Below, one piece after another: positions 10,401 through 17,713 of a DNA stretch of 64,000 nt (the stretch's first letter is position 1; each line of letters begins with the position of its first letter). This DNA is from Bacillus cereus ATCC 14579 (GTDB lineage: Bacteria > Bacillota > Bacilli > Bacillales > Bacillaceae_G): assembly GCF_000007825.1 (NCBI RefSeq), contig NC_004722.1:1032501-1096500 (forward strand). The letters run 5' to 3'. The notes under the pieces are model-generated. The model did no database searches, was not told the origin of the DNA, and saw nothing but the letters and a program-made list of their open reading frames with translations. The translations under genes were made by a program, and so were the position numbers.

Positions 10401-11772
10401 AGTATTAGAAGGCGTAGTCTTCGAAGTTCAAGACGACAAAGGAAAAGTAGTAACAGAAGTAAAAACAGATAAAAATGGTAAAGCAAAAATTTCAGACTTA
10501 TCTGTAGGAAAGTACAAATTAGTAGAGAAAGAAAGCTTACCAGGCTACAAACAATTAACAGAACCAGTATCGTTTGAAATTACAAAAGGTATGACAGAAG
10601 TTCTATCATTAAACATAGAAAATGAAATGGTAGATACGGGAAATGTAGAAATTACAAAAATAGATAAAGATAATAAGGCACCGTTAGCAGGTGTAGTCTT
10701 TGAAGTACAAGACGACAAAGGCAAGGTAGTAACGAAAGTAACGACAGATAAAGCTGGAAAAGCAACAGTTTCAGATTTATCAGTAGGAAAGTACAAGCTA
10801 GTAGAAGTAGAGAGTTTACCAGGCTACAAAAAATTAGAAAAGCCTGTACCATTTGAAATTACAAAAGGTATGACAAAATCTTTAGCGTTCACTGTAGAAA
10901 ATGAAATGGTAGATACGGGGAATGTAGAAATCACAAAAATAGATAAAAACAGTAAAACACCATTAGAAAATGTTGTATTTGAAGTACGTGACTCAAAAGG
11001 CAAAGTAGTTGCGAAAGTAACGACGGATAAAGAAGGAAAAGCAAACGTTTCAGATCTATCAGTAGGAAAATACAAATTAGTAGAGACGAAGAGCTTACCA
11101 GGTTACAAAAAGTTAACGGAACCAGTATCATTCGAAATTACAAAAGGTATGACAAAAGTCTTATCATTGAAAGTAGAGAACGAACAGTTAGACAAAGGTT
11201 CAGTGGAGATTACAAAAATGGCCGCTGAAAGCAAGGAAGTCTTATCAGGAGCTGTGTTTGAAGTTCATGATGAAAAGGGAAAAGTAGTAGTGAAAGTAAC
11301 AACAGATAAAGATGGAAAGGCAAAAATCACAGATCTATCTGTAGGTAACTACACACTAGTAGAAGTAGAAGCACCAAAAGGATATGAAAAATTAACTAAT
11401 CCAATTCCATTTGAAATTACAAATGGAATGATAAATGCAGTTCAATTAGAAGTATTAAACAAATTGAATCATTTAGCACCACCAGGTCCAGAAACACCAG
11501 ATCCAGAAAAGCCTGGAACACCAGATCCAGAAAAGCCTGGAACACCGGATCCGGAGAAACCTGGAACACCGAATCCAGAAAAACCTGGAACACCAGATCT
11601 AGAAAAACCTGGAACACCAGATCCAGAAAAGCCAGGGACACCGAATCCAGAGAAACCTGAAAAAGAATTACCGAAGACAGGGCAGAAAATGCCTGTGGAA
11701 CCATATATGGGAGCACTTCTTGTAATGATGAGTTTTGGATTACTCGTATTAGGTAGAAAACAGCAGAGATAA
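4438..11772 (+). CDS. cap: collagen-type LPXTG cell-wall adhesin with 20 CnaB repeats
   Basis: 2444 residues. Order: signal peptide (about 1-33, ending VIQA); N-terminal Ig-like adhesin region of the Cna collagen-binding type (about 35-470); 20 CnaB (SpaA-type) domains, of which 18 are near-identical about 93-residue units; a proline-rich spacer of PDPEKPGT repeats; then LPKTG, a hydrophobic helix and GRKQQR, the sortase sorting signal. CnaB units keep the Lys (EITKxDK), Glu (FEV) and Asn (VEN) expected for intramolecular isopeptide bonds. Start ATG 4438 has GGAGGG at 4429-4434. Repeats A-E (about 8345-9740) are duplicated as a block. Expression is gated by the operator and riboswitch upstream. 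The symbol follows the B. thuringiensis collagen adhesion protein. Confidence 0.93.
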   Translation: MQMKSTKRHISMVSLVFLVLFSVLNVWAPVIQAAVMKSPVDEINISRTDGTTSEPYQASDGMKVEVKWSAKEKIKSGDQFTIDMPKEFRKDLMNMSFPLKDAEGKTVGTCEMKKGLLTCTMGDYVEGKNNIKGSLFVEFYFGLEAYDGVKEIPLEFNVDGQIVNKEVNVSNTTERPKPQPNTDNLLKWGSYNQEDPSIADWLVYVNATGTEMQDLKLTDTLGPGHELITDSVVLEEAVFEDGYAPTNIKPADLSNIKINATKAGFTIEFPDSSKGYILRYKTKVTNPAAKPHKNTVKLEGKNIKTEEKVGQVFVSGGGGSGSGDNNPPSIEKNIVDENGKLVENEQLTKMDQVIQYQVGTHIPNDPPKYTSMVIRDDLEDVLEVLEAKVYDQNGQDITSKGTLNIDKQRSEVTFTFGESFDYKSYEDQIINLSIKAKIKNDADLSSYVDKKIPNKAELHFDDKTLTSKEVTITPPEAPKDGTVSLHKIDSENPNKGLKGAEFEVRNSANEVVAKLKTDEKGFSVPQPLAPGTYKVYETVAPEGYQKLTSPVEVTLQAGETKTIEIKNTMQKGQIEVKKIDSENGEKPLANAEFDIVKDVVVVEHIVTDKDGKAISKPLAPGKYILKETKAPEGYQLKETEFEVNVTGDGIFPIQVENAMVDKGNIEITKVDKENGAVLAGVEFEVQDEKDEVVRKVVTDKDGKANVSDLSVGKYKLVEAKSLPGYKKLTEPVPFEIKKGMTKALAIKVENEQLDKGSVEITKIDKDSQKVLEGVVFEVQDEQGKVVTEVKTDKDGKAKISDLSVGNYKLVETKSLPGYKKLTDSVSFEITKGMTTVLSLKVENEQLDKGSVEITKIDKDSKKALKGVVFEVQDEAGTVVKEVKTDKDGKAKISDLSVGKYKLVEKESLPGYKKLTEPVSFEITKGMTEILSLKIENEMVDTGNIEITKIDKDNKAPLAGVTFIVQDEKGKEVTKVTTDKEGKANVSDLPVGKYELVEVESLPGYKKLEKPVSFEIKKGMTEVLSLKVENEMVDTGNVEITKIDKDSKAPLENVVFEVRDSKGKVVAKVKTDKEGKANVSDLSIGKYELVEVETPAGYKPLEKPISFEIEKGRVTALQLTVENELVDTGNVEITKVDKENKDALADAVFEIQDEAGQVVAKITTDKKGQAQVTNLSVGTYKLVEVKAPKGYKQLVDPITFQIEKGMTKSLALTVENEMLDKGNVEVTKVDKDSQKVLEGVVFEVQDEQGKVVTEVKTDKNGKAKISDLSVGKYKLVEKESLPGYKKLTEPVSFEIKKGMTKVLSLKVENEQLDKGSVEITKVDKESGAVLAGVTFEVQDEKGKVVTKVTTDKEGQATISDLPVGKYKLVEVESLPGYKKLAKPVSFEIKKGMTEVLSLKVENELVDKGSVEITKVDKESGALLKGVTFEVQDEKGKVVTKVKTDKEGKAKISDLSVGNYKLVEVESLPGYKKLTEPVSFEIKKGMIEVLSLKVENEQLDKGSVEITKVDKDSQKALEGVVFEVQDDKGKVVTEVQTDKNGKAKISDLSVGKYKLVEKESLPGYKQLTEPVSFEITKGMTEVLSLNIENEMVDTGNVEITKIDKDNKAPLAGVVFEVQDDKGKVVTKVTTDKAGKATVSDLSVGKYKLVEVESLPGYKKLEKPVPFEITKGMTKSLAFTVENEMVDTGNVEITKIDKDSKTPLENVVFEVRDSKGKVVAKVTTDKEGKANVSDLSVGKYKLVETKSLPGYKKLTEPVSFEITKGMTKVLSLKVENELLDKGSVEIKKVDKESGAVLAGVTFEVQDEKGKVVTKVTTDKEGQATISDLPVGKYKLVEVESLPGYKKLAKPVSFEIKKGMTEVLSLKVENELVDKGSVEITKVDKGSVEITKVDKDSQKVLEGVVFEVQDDKGKVVTEVKTDKNGKAKISDLSVGKYKLVEKESLPGYKKLTEPVSFEIKKGMIEVLSLKVENEQLDKGSVEITKVDKDSQKVLEGVVFEVQDDKGKVVTEVKTDKNGKAKISDLSVGKYKLVEKESLPGYKQLTEPVSFEITKGMTEVLSLNIENEMVDTGNVEITKIDKDNKAPLAGVVFEVQDDKGKVVTKVTTDKAGKATVSDLSVGKYKLVEVESLPGYKKLEKPVPFEITKGMTKSLAFTVENEMVDTGNVEITKIDKNSKTPLENVVFEVRDSKGKVVAKVTTDKEGKANVSDLSVGKYKLVETKSLPGYKKLTEPVSFEITKGMTKVLSLKVENEQLDKGSVEITKMAAESKEVLSGAVFEVHDEKGKVVVKVTTDKDGKAKITDLSVGNYTLVEVEAPKGYEKLTNPIPFEITNGMINAVQLEVLNKLNHLAPPGPETPDPEKPGTPDPEKPGTPDPEKPGTPNPEKPGTPDLEKPGTPDPEKPGTPNPEKPEKELPKTGQKMPVEPYMGALLVMMSFGLLVLGRKQQR
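6424..11476 (+). repeat. 18 tandem 279-bp CnaB repeats with a 1,395-bp higher-order duplication
   Basis: The repeat unit is 279 bp (93 codons). Units around 9740-11165 copy those at about 8345-9740 at an offset of 1,395 bp (5 x 279). After about 10080 the offset is 1,425 because of an extra 30-bp direct duplication encoding VDKGSVEITK twice (about 10043-10102). Many stretches of both copies are identical at DNA level, so the block duplication is recent. Confidence 0.9.
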
Positions 11773-11780
11773 TAAAGGTG

Positions 11781-11817
11781 AAAAGGTATCCTCAAAGTAT
11801 TTGAGGATACCTTTTTT
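11781..11817 (+). terminator. intrinsic terminator of the adhesin gene
   Basis: Stem AAAGGTATCCTCAAA with its complement, 3-nt loop and CTTTTTT, 9 bases after the stop codon. Confidence 0.92.
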
Positions 11818-11820
11818 AGC

Positions 11821-11897
11821 ATAAAAAAAAGCATCTAGCAAAAGTACTAGATGCAAATAAAAACACAAGGGAAGACAAAATTCTTCCCTTTTCCCGT
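11821..11897 (-). ncRNA. candidate small RNA on the minus strand (about 75 nt)
   Basis: On the minus strand an extended -10 element TGATATAAT (TATAAT = 11903-11908) precedes a predicted start near 11896. A hairpin follows (GGGAAGA / TCTTCCC, 11869-11888), then a second hairpin (GCATCTAG / CTAGATGC, 11831-11854) followed by eight Us (11823-11830), a complete Rho-independent terminator. No minus-strand gene lies upstream that this could terminate. The -35 region is poor. The rest of the 11898-12230 gap is AT-rich with no other feature I can support. Confidence 0.4.
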
Positions 11898-12250
11898 ATG
11901 TAATTATATCAAAAAATTTATAAAAAACTAGCTATATTTAAAATATAATTTTTAAAAAAGTTATATACATAAATAATTGCAATACGCGCAGTTTTATCTT
12001 TCTGAAAAATCCATTTCTTTAATTTCGAATATTAAGACTAATGTTGATAAATCTTCAGATAATTAGAAAAAATACCCAAAAGGATATATAATATTGCTTA
12101 ATAAATAATTTTAATGAATTACATATATTTCATTTGGTGTATTAATTGAATATCATAATTTTAAATTTTATTAAGCAAGAATCTCGGTTACTTATTGCAT
12201 TTCTAACATAGGGTGAGATAGAAAAATACAATAGTGTGGAGGTTTTTATA

Positions 12251-12988
12251 ATGACGTTTGTTCTTAGTAAAATGAATGGGTTTAGCATAGAAGAAAAGGT
12301 ACATGAATTTGAATCTAAAGGATTCCTTGAAATCTCAAATGAAATCTTTTTACAAGAGGAAGAGAATCATCGTTTATTAACACAAGCACAGTTAGATTAT
12401 TATAATTTGGAAGATGATGCGTACGGTGAATGCCGTGCTAGATCTTATTCAAGGTATATAAAGTATGTTGATTCACCAGATTATATTTTAGATAATAGTA
12501 ATGATTACTTCCAATCTAAAGAATATAACTATGACGATGGCGGGAAAGTTAGACAGTTCAATAGCATAAATGATAGCTTTTTATGCAATCCTTTAATTCA
12601 AAATATCGTGCGTTTCGATACTGAATTTGCATTTAAAACAAATATAATAGATACAAGTAAAGACTTAATTATAGGTTTACATCAAGTAAGATATAAAGCT
12701 ACTAAAGAAAGACCATCTTTTAGTTCACCTATTTGGTTACATAAAGATGATGAACCAGTAGTATTTTTACACCTTATGAATTTAAGTAATACAGCTATTG
12801 GTGGAGATAATTTAATAGCTAATTCTCCTCGAGAAATTAATCAGTTTATAAGTTTGAAGGAGCCTTTAGAAACTTTAGTATTTGGACAAAAGGTCTTCCA
12901 TGCCGTAACGCCACTTGGAACAGAATGTAGTACGGAGGCTTTTCGTGATATTTTATTAGTAACATTTTCTTATAAGGAGACAAAATGA
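12251..12988 (+). CDS. ido: L-isoleucine 4-hydroxylase (2OG-Fe(II) dioxygenase)
   Basis: 245 residues, PF10014 (2OG-Fe_Oxy_2) family. The sequence matches my memory of the B. thuringiensis isoleucine dioxygenase, which uses 2-oxoglutarate and oxygen to make (2S,3R,4S)-4-hydroxyisoleucine. The iron ligands are visible as His164-x-Asp166 (WLHKDDEP) and His217 (FHAVTPLG). ATG 12251 is chosen for its GTGGAGG (12236-12242) with 8-nt spacing; a later ATG at 12272 matches the published N-terminus and cannot be excluded. It overlaps the dehydrogenase gene by 4 nt (ATGA), so both are co-translated. Confidence 0.9.
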   Translation: MTFVLSKMNGFSIEEKVHEFESKGFLEISNEIFLQEEENHRLLTQAQLDYYNLEDDAYGECRARSYSRYIKYVDSPDYILDNSNDYFQSKEYNYDDGGKVRQFNSINDSFLCNPLIQNIVRFDTEFAFKTNIIDTSKDLIIGLHQVRYKATKERPSFSSPIWLHKDDEPVVFLHLMNLSNTAIGGDNLIANSPREINQFISLKEPLETLVFGQKVFHAVTPLGTECSTEAFRDILLVTFSYKETK

Positions 12989-13731
12989 GAGAGAATAAAA
13001 TAATTATGATTTCTGGAGCCAATAGCGGTATAGGTCATGCTTGTATAAAATACTTTTTAGAAAAATCATTTTATGTAATAGCGCTTGATATTCATAATAA
13101 TAATTTAATAGATTATATGAAAACAGATATGCCTTTGAAAGTAGTGCAAATTGATTTAAGTAATAGCGAAGCGATTCATAATCTTTTTACTCAATTAGAT
13201 TTAGAAAAGCTTTCTCCTGATATATTAATAAATGCAGCTGGTATTCGAGAGATAACACCTGTTTTACATTTATCCGATGATATGTTTAAAAAAGTAATTG
13301 ATGTAAATTTAGTAGCCCCATTTATCCTTTCTAGGGAAGTAGCTAAGCGATGGTGTGAATCGAAAATAAAAGGTTGTATTGTGAATATAGCATCGGTTTC
13401 TGGATTAATGGCTGAACCAGAGCGAGCTGCTTATGTTGCATCAAAGCATGCTTTAATCGGATTGACTAAACAGATGGCTATGGAATTTGGGAAGCAAAAT
13501 ATAAGGGTAAATAGCATTTCTCCCGGTGTTATTAGAACCGAACTTACAGAAGAATACTTTAGTAATAAAGCCTTGATGTCTATGATAAAAAGTAATCAAT
13601 CTTTAGATACTTGGGGGTTGCCGCAGGATATTGTTTCATGTATTGAGTACTTGATTTCTGATCAGGCCCGCTTTATTACTGGTTCTAATTTTGTAATTGA
13701 TGGTGGTTGGACTGCTGGGAAAAATTTATAA
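12985..13731 (+). CDS. short-chain dehydrogenase, probable 4-hydroxyisoleucine dehydrogenase
   Basis: 248 residues, classical SDR. The dinucleotide-binding SGANSGIG is at residues about 10-17, NAAGIRE near 90, the catalytic Ser in ASVSG near 138, and YVASK near 151-155. Overlap with ido and the known B. thuringiensis pathway indicate NAD-dependent oxidation of 4-hydroxyisoleucine to 2-amino-3-methyl-4-ketopentanoate. Substrate is inferred from context, since the SDR fold alone does not define it. A terminator-like hairpin follows. Confidence 0.85.
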   Translation: MRENKIIMISGANSGIGHACIKYFLEKSFYVIALDIHNNNLIDYMKTDMPLKVVQIDLSNSEAIHNLFTQLDLEKLSPDILINAAGIREITPVLHLSDDMFKKVIDVNLVAPFILSREVAKRWCESKIKGCIVNIASVSGLMAEPERAAYVASKHALIGLTKQMAMEFGKQNIRVNSISPGVIRTELTEEYFSNKALMSMIKSNQSLDTWGLPQDIVSCIEYLISDQARFITGSNFVIDGGWTAGKNL

Positions 13732-13743
13732 TTGAGTGTTTTT

Positions 13744-13790
13744 GAGGAAAAGCACCTGTCCTTTTTTTAGGCTGGTGTTTTTCTCACTAT
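13744..13790 (+). terminator. hairpin between the dehydrogenase and exporter genes
   Basis: Stem GAGGAAAAGCACC (13744-13756) with GGTGTTTTTCTC (13774-13785). It has only weak T-tails, so some read-through into the exporter gene is likely. Confidence 0.6.
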
Positions 13791-13820
13791 AAACCGAGTT
13801 TTTATTGGAGGGGGATTAAT

Positions 13821-14762
13821 TTGCTTCAAAAGAGTTTTAAGCAAGAGAAAACGGTACCGGCCTTAAAGATGATAGCATCAATGGTTATCTTTGGATCAGT
13901 TGGATTTTTTTCTGTTCAAACAAACTTACCTTCGTTTGAATTAGTGTTTGTAAGGTGTATTTTTGCGACAATATTTTTAAGTGTATGCTGGTTGCTTACA
14001 GGGCAATATAAACAAGATAAATGGGAACGAAAAGAAGTTATTCAAGTTTTAATATGTGGTTTTTTCTTAGTATTTAATTGGGTTTTCTTATTTAAAGCCT
14101 TTGAAAATATGTCAGTTACCATTGCTATCTCAGTTTATCATCTTGCACCAGTAATTGTACTGTTAATTGGAAGTATCGTCTTTAAAGAAAAATTAACATT
14201 CATATCTATCATTTCAATAATTGTGTGTTTTGCAGGAGCTTTATTAATTGCTGGTATTGATGGAAGCTTCTCTGTCGGCTCATTAATGTCTTCAGGTATG
14301 ATATGGGGATTTCTTGCGGCTCTCTTTTATGCATTTACAACTTTATTTGGTAAAGGGATTAACAAAATGAGTGCGTATGCAATGACATTTTTACAAACAT
14401 TCTTGGGGATATTTCTTTTAATACCATTTATAGATTTAGATGCTTTTAGTGGCCTCACTCAAAGTAATTGGACATATATTATAGCTACTGGTTTTATTCA
14501 CACAGGGATAGTATATTATCTGTTTTTTGATAGTTTACGCTATTTATCTACAAAAACCATCTCAATATTAGTTTTTTTAGATCCGGCAGTGGCAATATTA
14601 TTAGATACTGTACTTACTGGATTCCGTCCAACTTTAATGCAAATAACAGGAATTCTTTTTATTTTTATTGGCATGACTTTAACATTAAAAAAATCTAAAG
14701 ATAAAAAACTAAGCCAAAAAGAAAAGCGAATTGAAAGCGATGCTAGTATATCTCAACAATAA
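13821..14762 (+). CDS. EamA/DMT-family exporter
   Basis: 313 residues with ten hydrophobic helices in two EamA halves (about residues 15-145 and 155-290) and a basic C-terminal tail. This is the RhtA-like architecture of amino-acid exporters. Next to ido and the dehydrogenase, it is the likely exporter of hydroxyisoleucine or its keto product (inference from context). The start is TTG 13821 with GGAGGGGGA at about 13808-13816; no ATG nearby has an RBS. Confidence 0.82.
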   Translation: MLQKSFKQEKTVPALKMIASMVIFGSVGFFSVQTNLPSFELVFVRCIFATIFLSVCWLLTGQYKQDKWERKEVIQVLICGFFLVFNWVFLFKAFENMSVTIAISVYHLAPVIVLLIGSIVFKEKLTFISIISIIVCFAGALLIAGIDGSFSVGSLMSSGMIWGFLAALFYAFTTLFGKGINKMSAYAMTFLQTFLGIFLLIPFIDLDAFSGLTQSNWTYIIATGFIHTGIVYYLFFDSLRYLSTKTISILVFLDPAVAILLDTVLTGFRPTLMQITGILFIFIGMTLTLKKSKDKKLSQKEKRIESDASISQQ

Positions 14763-14785
14763 TGAAATATATTGTGTATAAAACG

Positions 14786-14820
14786 ATAAACCTTGCATGA
14801 ATCATGTAAGGTTTATTTTA
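14786..14820 (+). terminator. intrinsic terminator after the exporter gene
   Basis: Stem ATAAACCTTGCATGA with its complement (one G-U), ending at 14816, then TTTTA. The remaining gap to 14992 is AT-rich and unremarkable. Confidence 0.8.
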
Positions 14821-14992
14821 GTTCAATATAATTCATATTTATAATACATAATTTTCAAAACTGAGGTATGTGTTTCTTTAATATGCTTTTGATTCAACTA
14901 TTTTTATTTGACTATAAATTTACAAAAATGTATATAAAACCTTATTTTTTGATAATATATAAGTAATAAATTCATAGAATTGGAGTGATGAG

Positions 14993-15469
14993 ATGCAGCC
15001 GTTAGAAAGGGAGATTCATTCTAATATGCTGAAAGTGTGGAGGATGCACGCTTTAATTGGGGCGGTAGTTATACTAACAGTCGTAATTGCGTATTTCTTT
15101 TTTATGATTAACTTTAACTGGTGGGGCTGGTTGTTCGGACTATTAGTAACAGGAGCTATTACATTTATTCCCCTTGATTATTTTGTGTTTCCAAATTTAC
15201 GTCAACGCTATTATAGTTACAGATTAAATGAAGAAGAGATTGAGATTCAAAAGGGAATGTTTGTTGTAAAACGCGTACTTATTCCGATGATCCGTGTGCA
15301 GCACGTAACGATTGAGCAAGGGCCGATCATGAGAAAGTATAATTTAGCAGAATTACATATTTCAACAGCCGCAACTTCTCATAGTATTCCAGGTTTAACG
15401 AAAGAAGAAGCAGAACAGCTGAAAAGACAAATTGGAGAACTTGCGAAAGTGAGTGATAAGGATGTATAA
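14993..15469 (+). CDS. ydbS: YdbS-like PH-domain membrane protein (second copy)
   Basis: 158 residues, closely similar to the protein at 524-988: two membrane helices (about residues 18-60) then a DUF304-type PH domain with RQRYYSYRLNEEEIEIQ and VQHVTIEQGPIMRKYNLAELH. This copy keeps the native C-terminus (LKRQIGELAKVSDKDV). RBS GGAGTGATGAG lies just before ATG 14993. It overlaps the ydbT-like gene by 8 nt. Having two operon copies 12.5 kb apart is unusual; see the findings. Confidence 0.88.
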   Translation: MQPLEREIHSNMLKVWRMHALIGAVVILTVVIAYFFFMINFNWWGWLFGLLVTGAITFIPLDYFVFPNLRQRYYSYRLNEEEIEIQKGMFVVKRVLIPMIRVQHVTIEQGPIMRKYNLAELHISTAATSHSIPGLTKEEAEQLKRQIGELAKVSDKDV

Positions 15470-16877
15470 GAGGCAACATCCGATTACGATATTGTTAGGT
15501 ATTAGGATTGCGAGTTTGTTGCCACTTATTATTCTTGTTTTATTTAAACCTGATGAACAAGTGGAACCTTGGTATTTATTTTATCTTTTTCTTCTGGTTG
15601 TTTTATTCATCATGGCTATTTTTTCAGCAATTAAATGGTATTTTAAAGTTTACTGGATTGAGAATAATATTTTACATATAAAGCACGGTGTTTTTGTAAA
15701 GAAGGAAAGCTATTTAAATAAAGAGCGTGTACAAAATATTAGTACGTCTTCTAACATCATTTATCAAATGCTCGGACTTATGAAGTTAAATATAGAAGTA
15801 GCCGGTGGTGGTAATGAACCAGAAGTGATGTTGGCTGGTATTAAAGAAGACGAGGCAAAACATTTAATTTCTTTATTACATAAGAAAGAAACTACTGTAA
15901 AAGAAGAAATAGAAGAGGAAGAAAGCAAGACGGTTTATCAGTTAACAGCGAAAGAGGTTTTAGCCGCAGCGATTACATCTGGTCGGTTCGGACTAGTGTT
16001 CTCTGGGCTAGTACTTCTTTACACAAAGTTTGATTTTGTTCTTCCTGAAGGATTCACAAGTAAAGTAGAAGTGTATGTGATGGGAAACGGTGTTTATAAA
16101 CTAATTGTAATTGCATTAATTTTAATGGCAATTTCGTGGATTATTTCCACGGCTGGATATGTGTTGAAATATGCAAACTTTAAAATTGAGCGAAAAGGGG
16201 AAGAGATTCGTATCGTTCAAGGATTATTTGAAAAGAAAGAGTTTGTCTTAAAATTGCACCGCATTCAAGCGATTACTGTAAAAGAAGGTATGCTTCGCCA
16301 GCCGTTTGGCTATTGTGCTGTTGAAGTGGAAGCAATTCAAAGTATTGGAGCAGCAAGTAACGAAGTAATGTTGCATCCATTTATGAAGAAAAAAGATGTA
16401 CAGCACCTGATCACATATTTAGAGTTACCATATGAAATCGAAGCGGAGATCGTTCACTTACCAAAAACAGCGTTGCGTCGTTATTTCATTATGGGCTGGT
16501 TAATAAGTATCATACTCACAGTTCTAATTGCCAGCGTGAGTATATATTTTAAACAATATATTGCGTTGTTTGTTATTTTACCGTTATTTATCGTGTTTTC
16601 GTTACTTGCGTATGCTAGATATAAAAGTGGCGGTTATGAATTAAGAGAAAATCAACTAACGGTTGTATATCGTAATTTTTCGAAATATACAGGAATAATG
16701 CGAAGAAGACATGTTCAAGCAGTAGGTTATAATCAATCGTATTTTCAAAGAAAAGATGAATTATGTACAACTCTTGTAGCGGTAGCTGGGCGCGGTTATG
16801 AAGTAAAGCATATGAGAAAAAAAGATTCACTTCGTATATATAATTGGTACAAAGAAAAAGGAAACACCGGTGTGTAA
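15462..16877 (+). CDS. ydbT: YdbT-like membrane protein (second copy)
   Basis: 471 residues from ATG 15462 (MYKRQHPIT). Same layout as the first copy: paired helices and PH domains, an acidic linker around residues 145-155, and a conserved C-terminal block with KYTGIMRRRHVQAVGYNQSYFQRKDELCT. GTG 15453 is in frame, but ATG 15462 matches the other copy. A terminator begins inside its last codons. Confidence 0.88.
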   Translation: MYKRQHPITILLGIRIASLLPLIILVLFKPDEQVEPWYLFYLFLLVVLFIMAIFSAIKWYFKVYWIENNILHIKHGVFVKKESYLNKERVQNISTSSNIIYQMLGLMKLNIEVAGGGNEPEVMLAGIKEDEAKHLISLLHKKETTVKEEIEEEESKTVYQLTAKEVLAAAITSGRFGLVFSGLVLLYTKFDFVLPEGFTSKVEVYVMGNGVYKLIVIALILMAISWIISTAGYVLKYANFKIERKGEEIRIVQGLFEKKEFVLKLHRIQAITVKEGMLRQPFGYCAVEVEAIQSIGAASNEVMLHPFMKKKDVQHLITYLELPYEIEAEIVHLPKTALRRYFIMGWLISIILTVLIASVSIYFKQYIALFVILPLFIVFSLLAYARYKSGGYELRENQLTVVYRNFSKYTGIMRRRHVQAVGYNQSYFQRKDELCTTLVAVAGRGYEVKHMRKKDSLRIYNWYKEKGNTGV

Positions 16878-16893
16878 TGGTGTTTCCTTTTTG
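16860..16893 (+). terminator. intrinsic terminator overlapping the ydbT stop
   Basis: GGAAACACC (16860-16868) pairs with GGTGTTTCC (16879-16887), followed by TTTTTG. The stop codon lies in the loop. Confidence 0.88.
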
Positions 16894-16917
16894 TCATTAA
16901 ATTGATATCTTTAGTCG

Positions 16918-17060
16918 AATCGTTGATATATTTCAAGATATGATAGATATATTCGGAAAATCGTTGATATATTTCAAGATGTGATAGATATATTCGGAAA
17001 ATCGTTGATATATTCAAAGATGTGATAGATATATTCGGAAAATCGTTGATATAATTTCAC
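16918..17060. repeat. 41-bp tandem repeat, about 3.4 copies
   Basis: Units begin at 16918, 16959, 17000 and 17041 (the last truncated), each starting AATCGTTGATATA and ending GATATATTCGGAA. Copies differ by one or two bases. The period is not a multiple of three and the array lies in the gap between convergent genes. Each unit has two GATATATT half-motifs. Confidence 0.92.
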
Positions 17061-17088
17061 GTACTGTTAGTGTTGTATTATGTTTTAA

Positions 17089-17586
17089 TTAAACTAACAC
17101 ATCAAAAGTAGTCACAAAAGATGGACGAGAGAAAATACTCTTTTGCTGTTCCGCATGTGGATGCGCTGGAGCTTGTCCTTCTGCTTGTACAGGGCGTTTC
17201 TTATGAGCGTTTTCGAATGAACGTGATTCTGTCCAGTCTTTAAAGTTTTGCTCTGTTTCCCACATCGTTAAGATGACGTATGTATCGTTACTTAATGGAC
17301 GTAGAACACGGATTGCTTGGAATCCTGGTTCGTTTTCAATAAGGCCTGCGCGGTTTTTAAAACGGTTTTCAAATACAGGGCGACCTTCGTCTGTGACAGA
17401 AATGTTGTTACAAACGATATAGCCAGGTTGTCCTTTAAATTCACCGACAGCATCTAGTACGTCATACTGAAGTGAACCTTCTACAGATTCTTCTGTATTT
17501 TCTTTATAAAACATATTTTTTTCATCATTTTTTGCAGTGAAATGTGCTTGTTCTAGAGGTGTTTCGTATGAAATAATAGCCTTCAT
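17089..17586 (-). CDS. hmoB: haem-degrading monooxygenase, HmoB/YhgC-like
   Basis: 165 residues. The C-terminal region (about 65-160) is an antibiotic-biosynthesis-monooxygenase (ABM) fold with the YVILTMWETEQNFKDWTESRSFENAH block; the N-terminal extension is typical of YhgC/HmoB. The family cleaves haem to release iron. Start ATG 17586 has GGGGG about 8 bases upstream. It is divergent from pbpF, as yhgC is in B. subtilis, which supports orthology. Confidence 0.85.
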   Translation of the reverse strand: MKAIISYETPLEQAHFTAKNDEKNMFYKENTEESVEGSLQYDVLDAVGEFKGQPGYIVCNNISVTDEGRPVFENRFKNRAGLIENEPGFQAIRVLRPLSNDTYVILTMWETEQNFKDWTESRSFENAHKKRPVQAEGQAPAHPHAEQQKSIFSRPSFVTTFDVLV

Positions 17587-17713
17587 TTTAATGCCCCCTT
17601 AATAGTTTGTTTCTATTATATCAACTCTCTTAAAAAACTTCGAAGATTATATACATAAAGATACTTCTTTTTCAAATAATAAATGTACCATCATTTGGAA
17701 AGAAGGACGATGT

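Noticed and set aside
6424..11476. Regular repeats resembling a CRISPR array at first glance
   Set aside because: Units of 279 bp without unique spacers encode CnaB protein domains in one frame.
5852..11834. Many minus-strand open frames of 60-150 codons opposite the adhesin gene
   Set aside because: They repeat with the 279-bp period, lack RBS, and encode low-complexity Leu/Ser/Thr proteins; they are shadows of the repeat coding strand.
16796..17060. Minus-strand open frame across the 41-bp repeats, and a CRISPR reading of the array
   Set aside because: The unit is contiguous without spacers and not a codon multiple; the frame has no RBS and overlaps a terminator.
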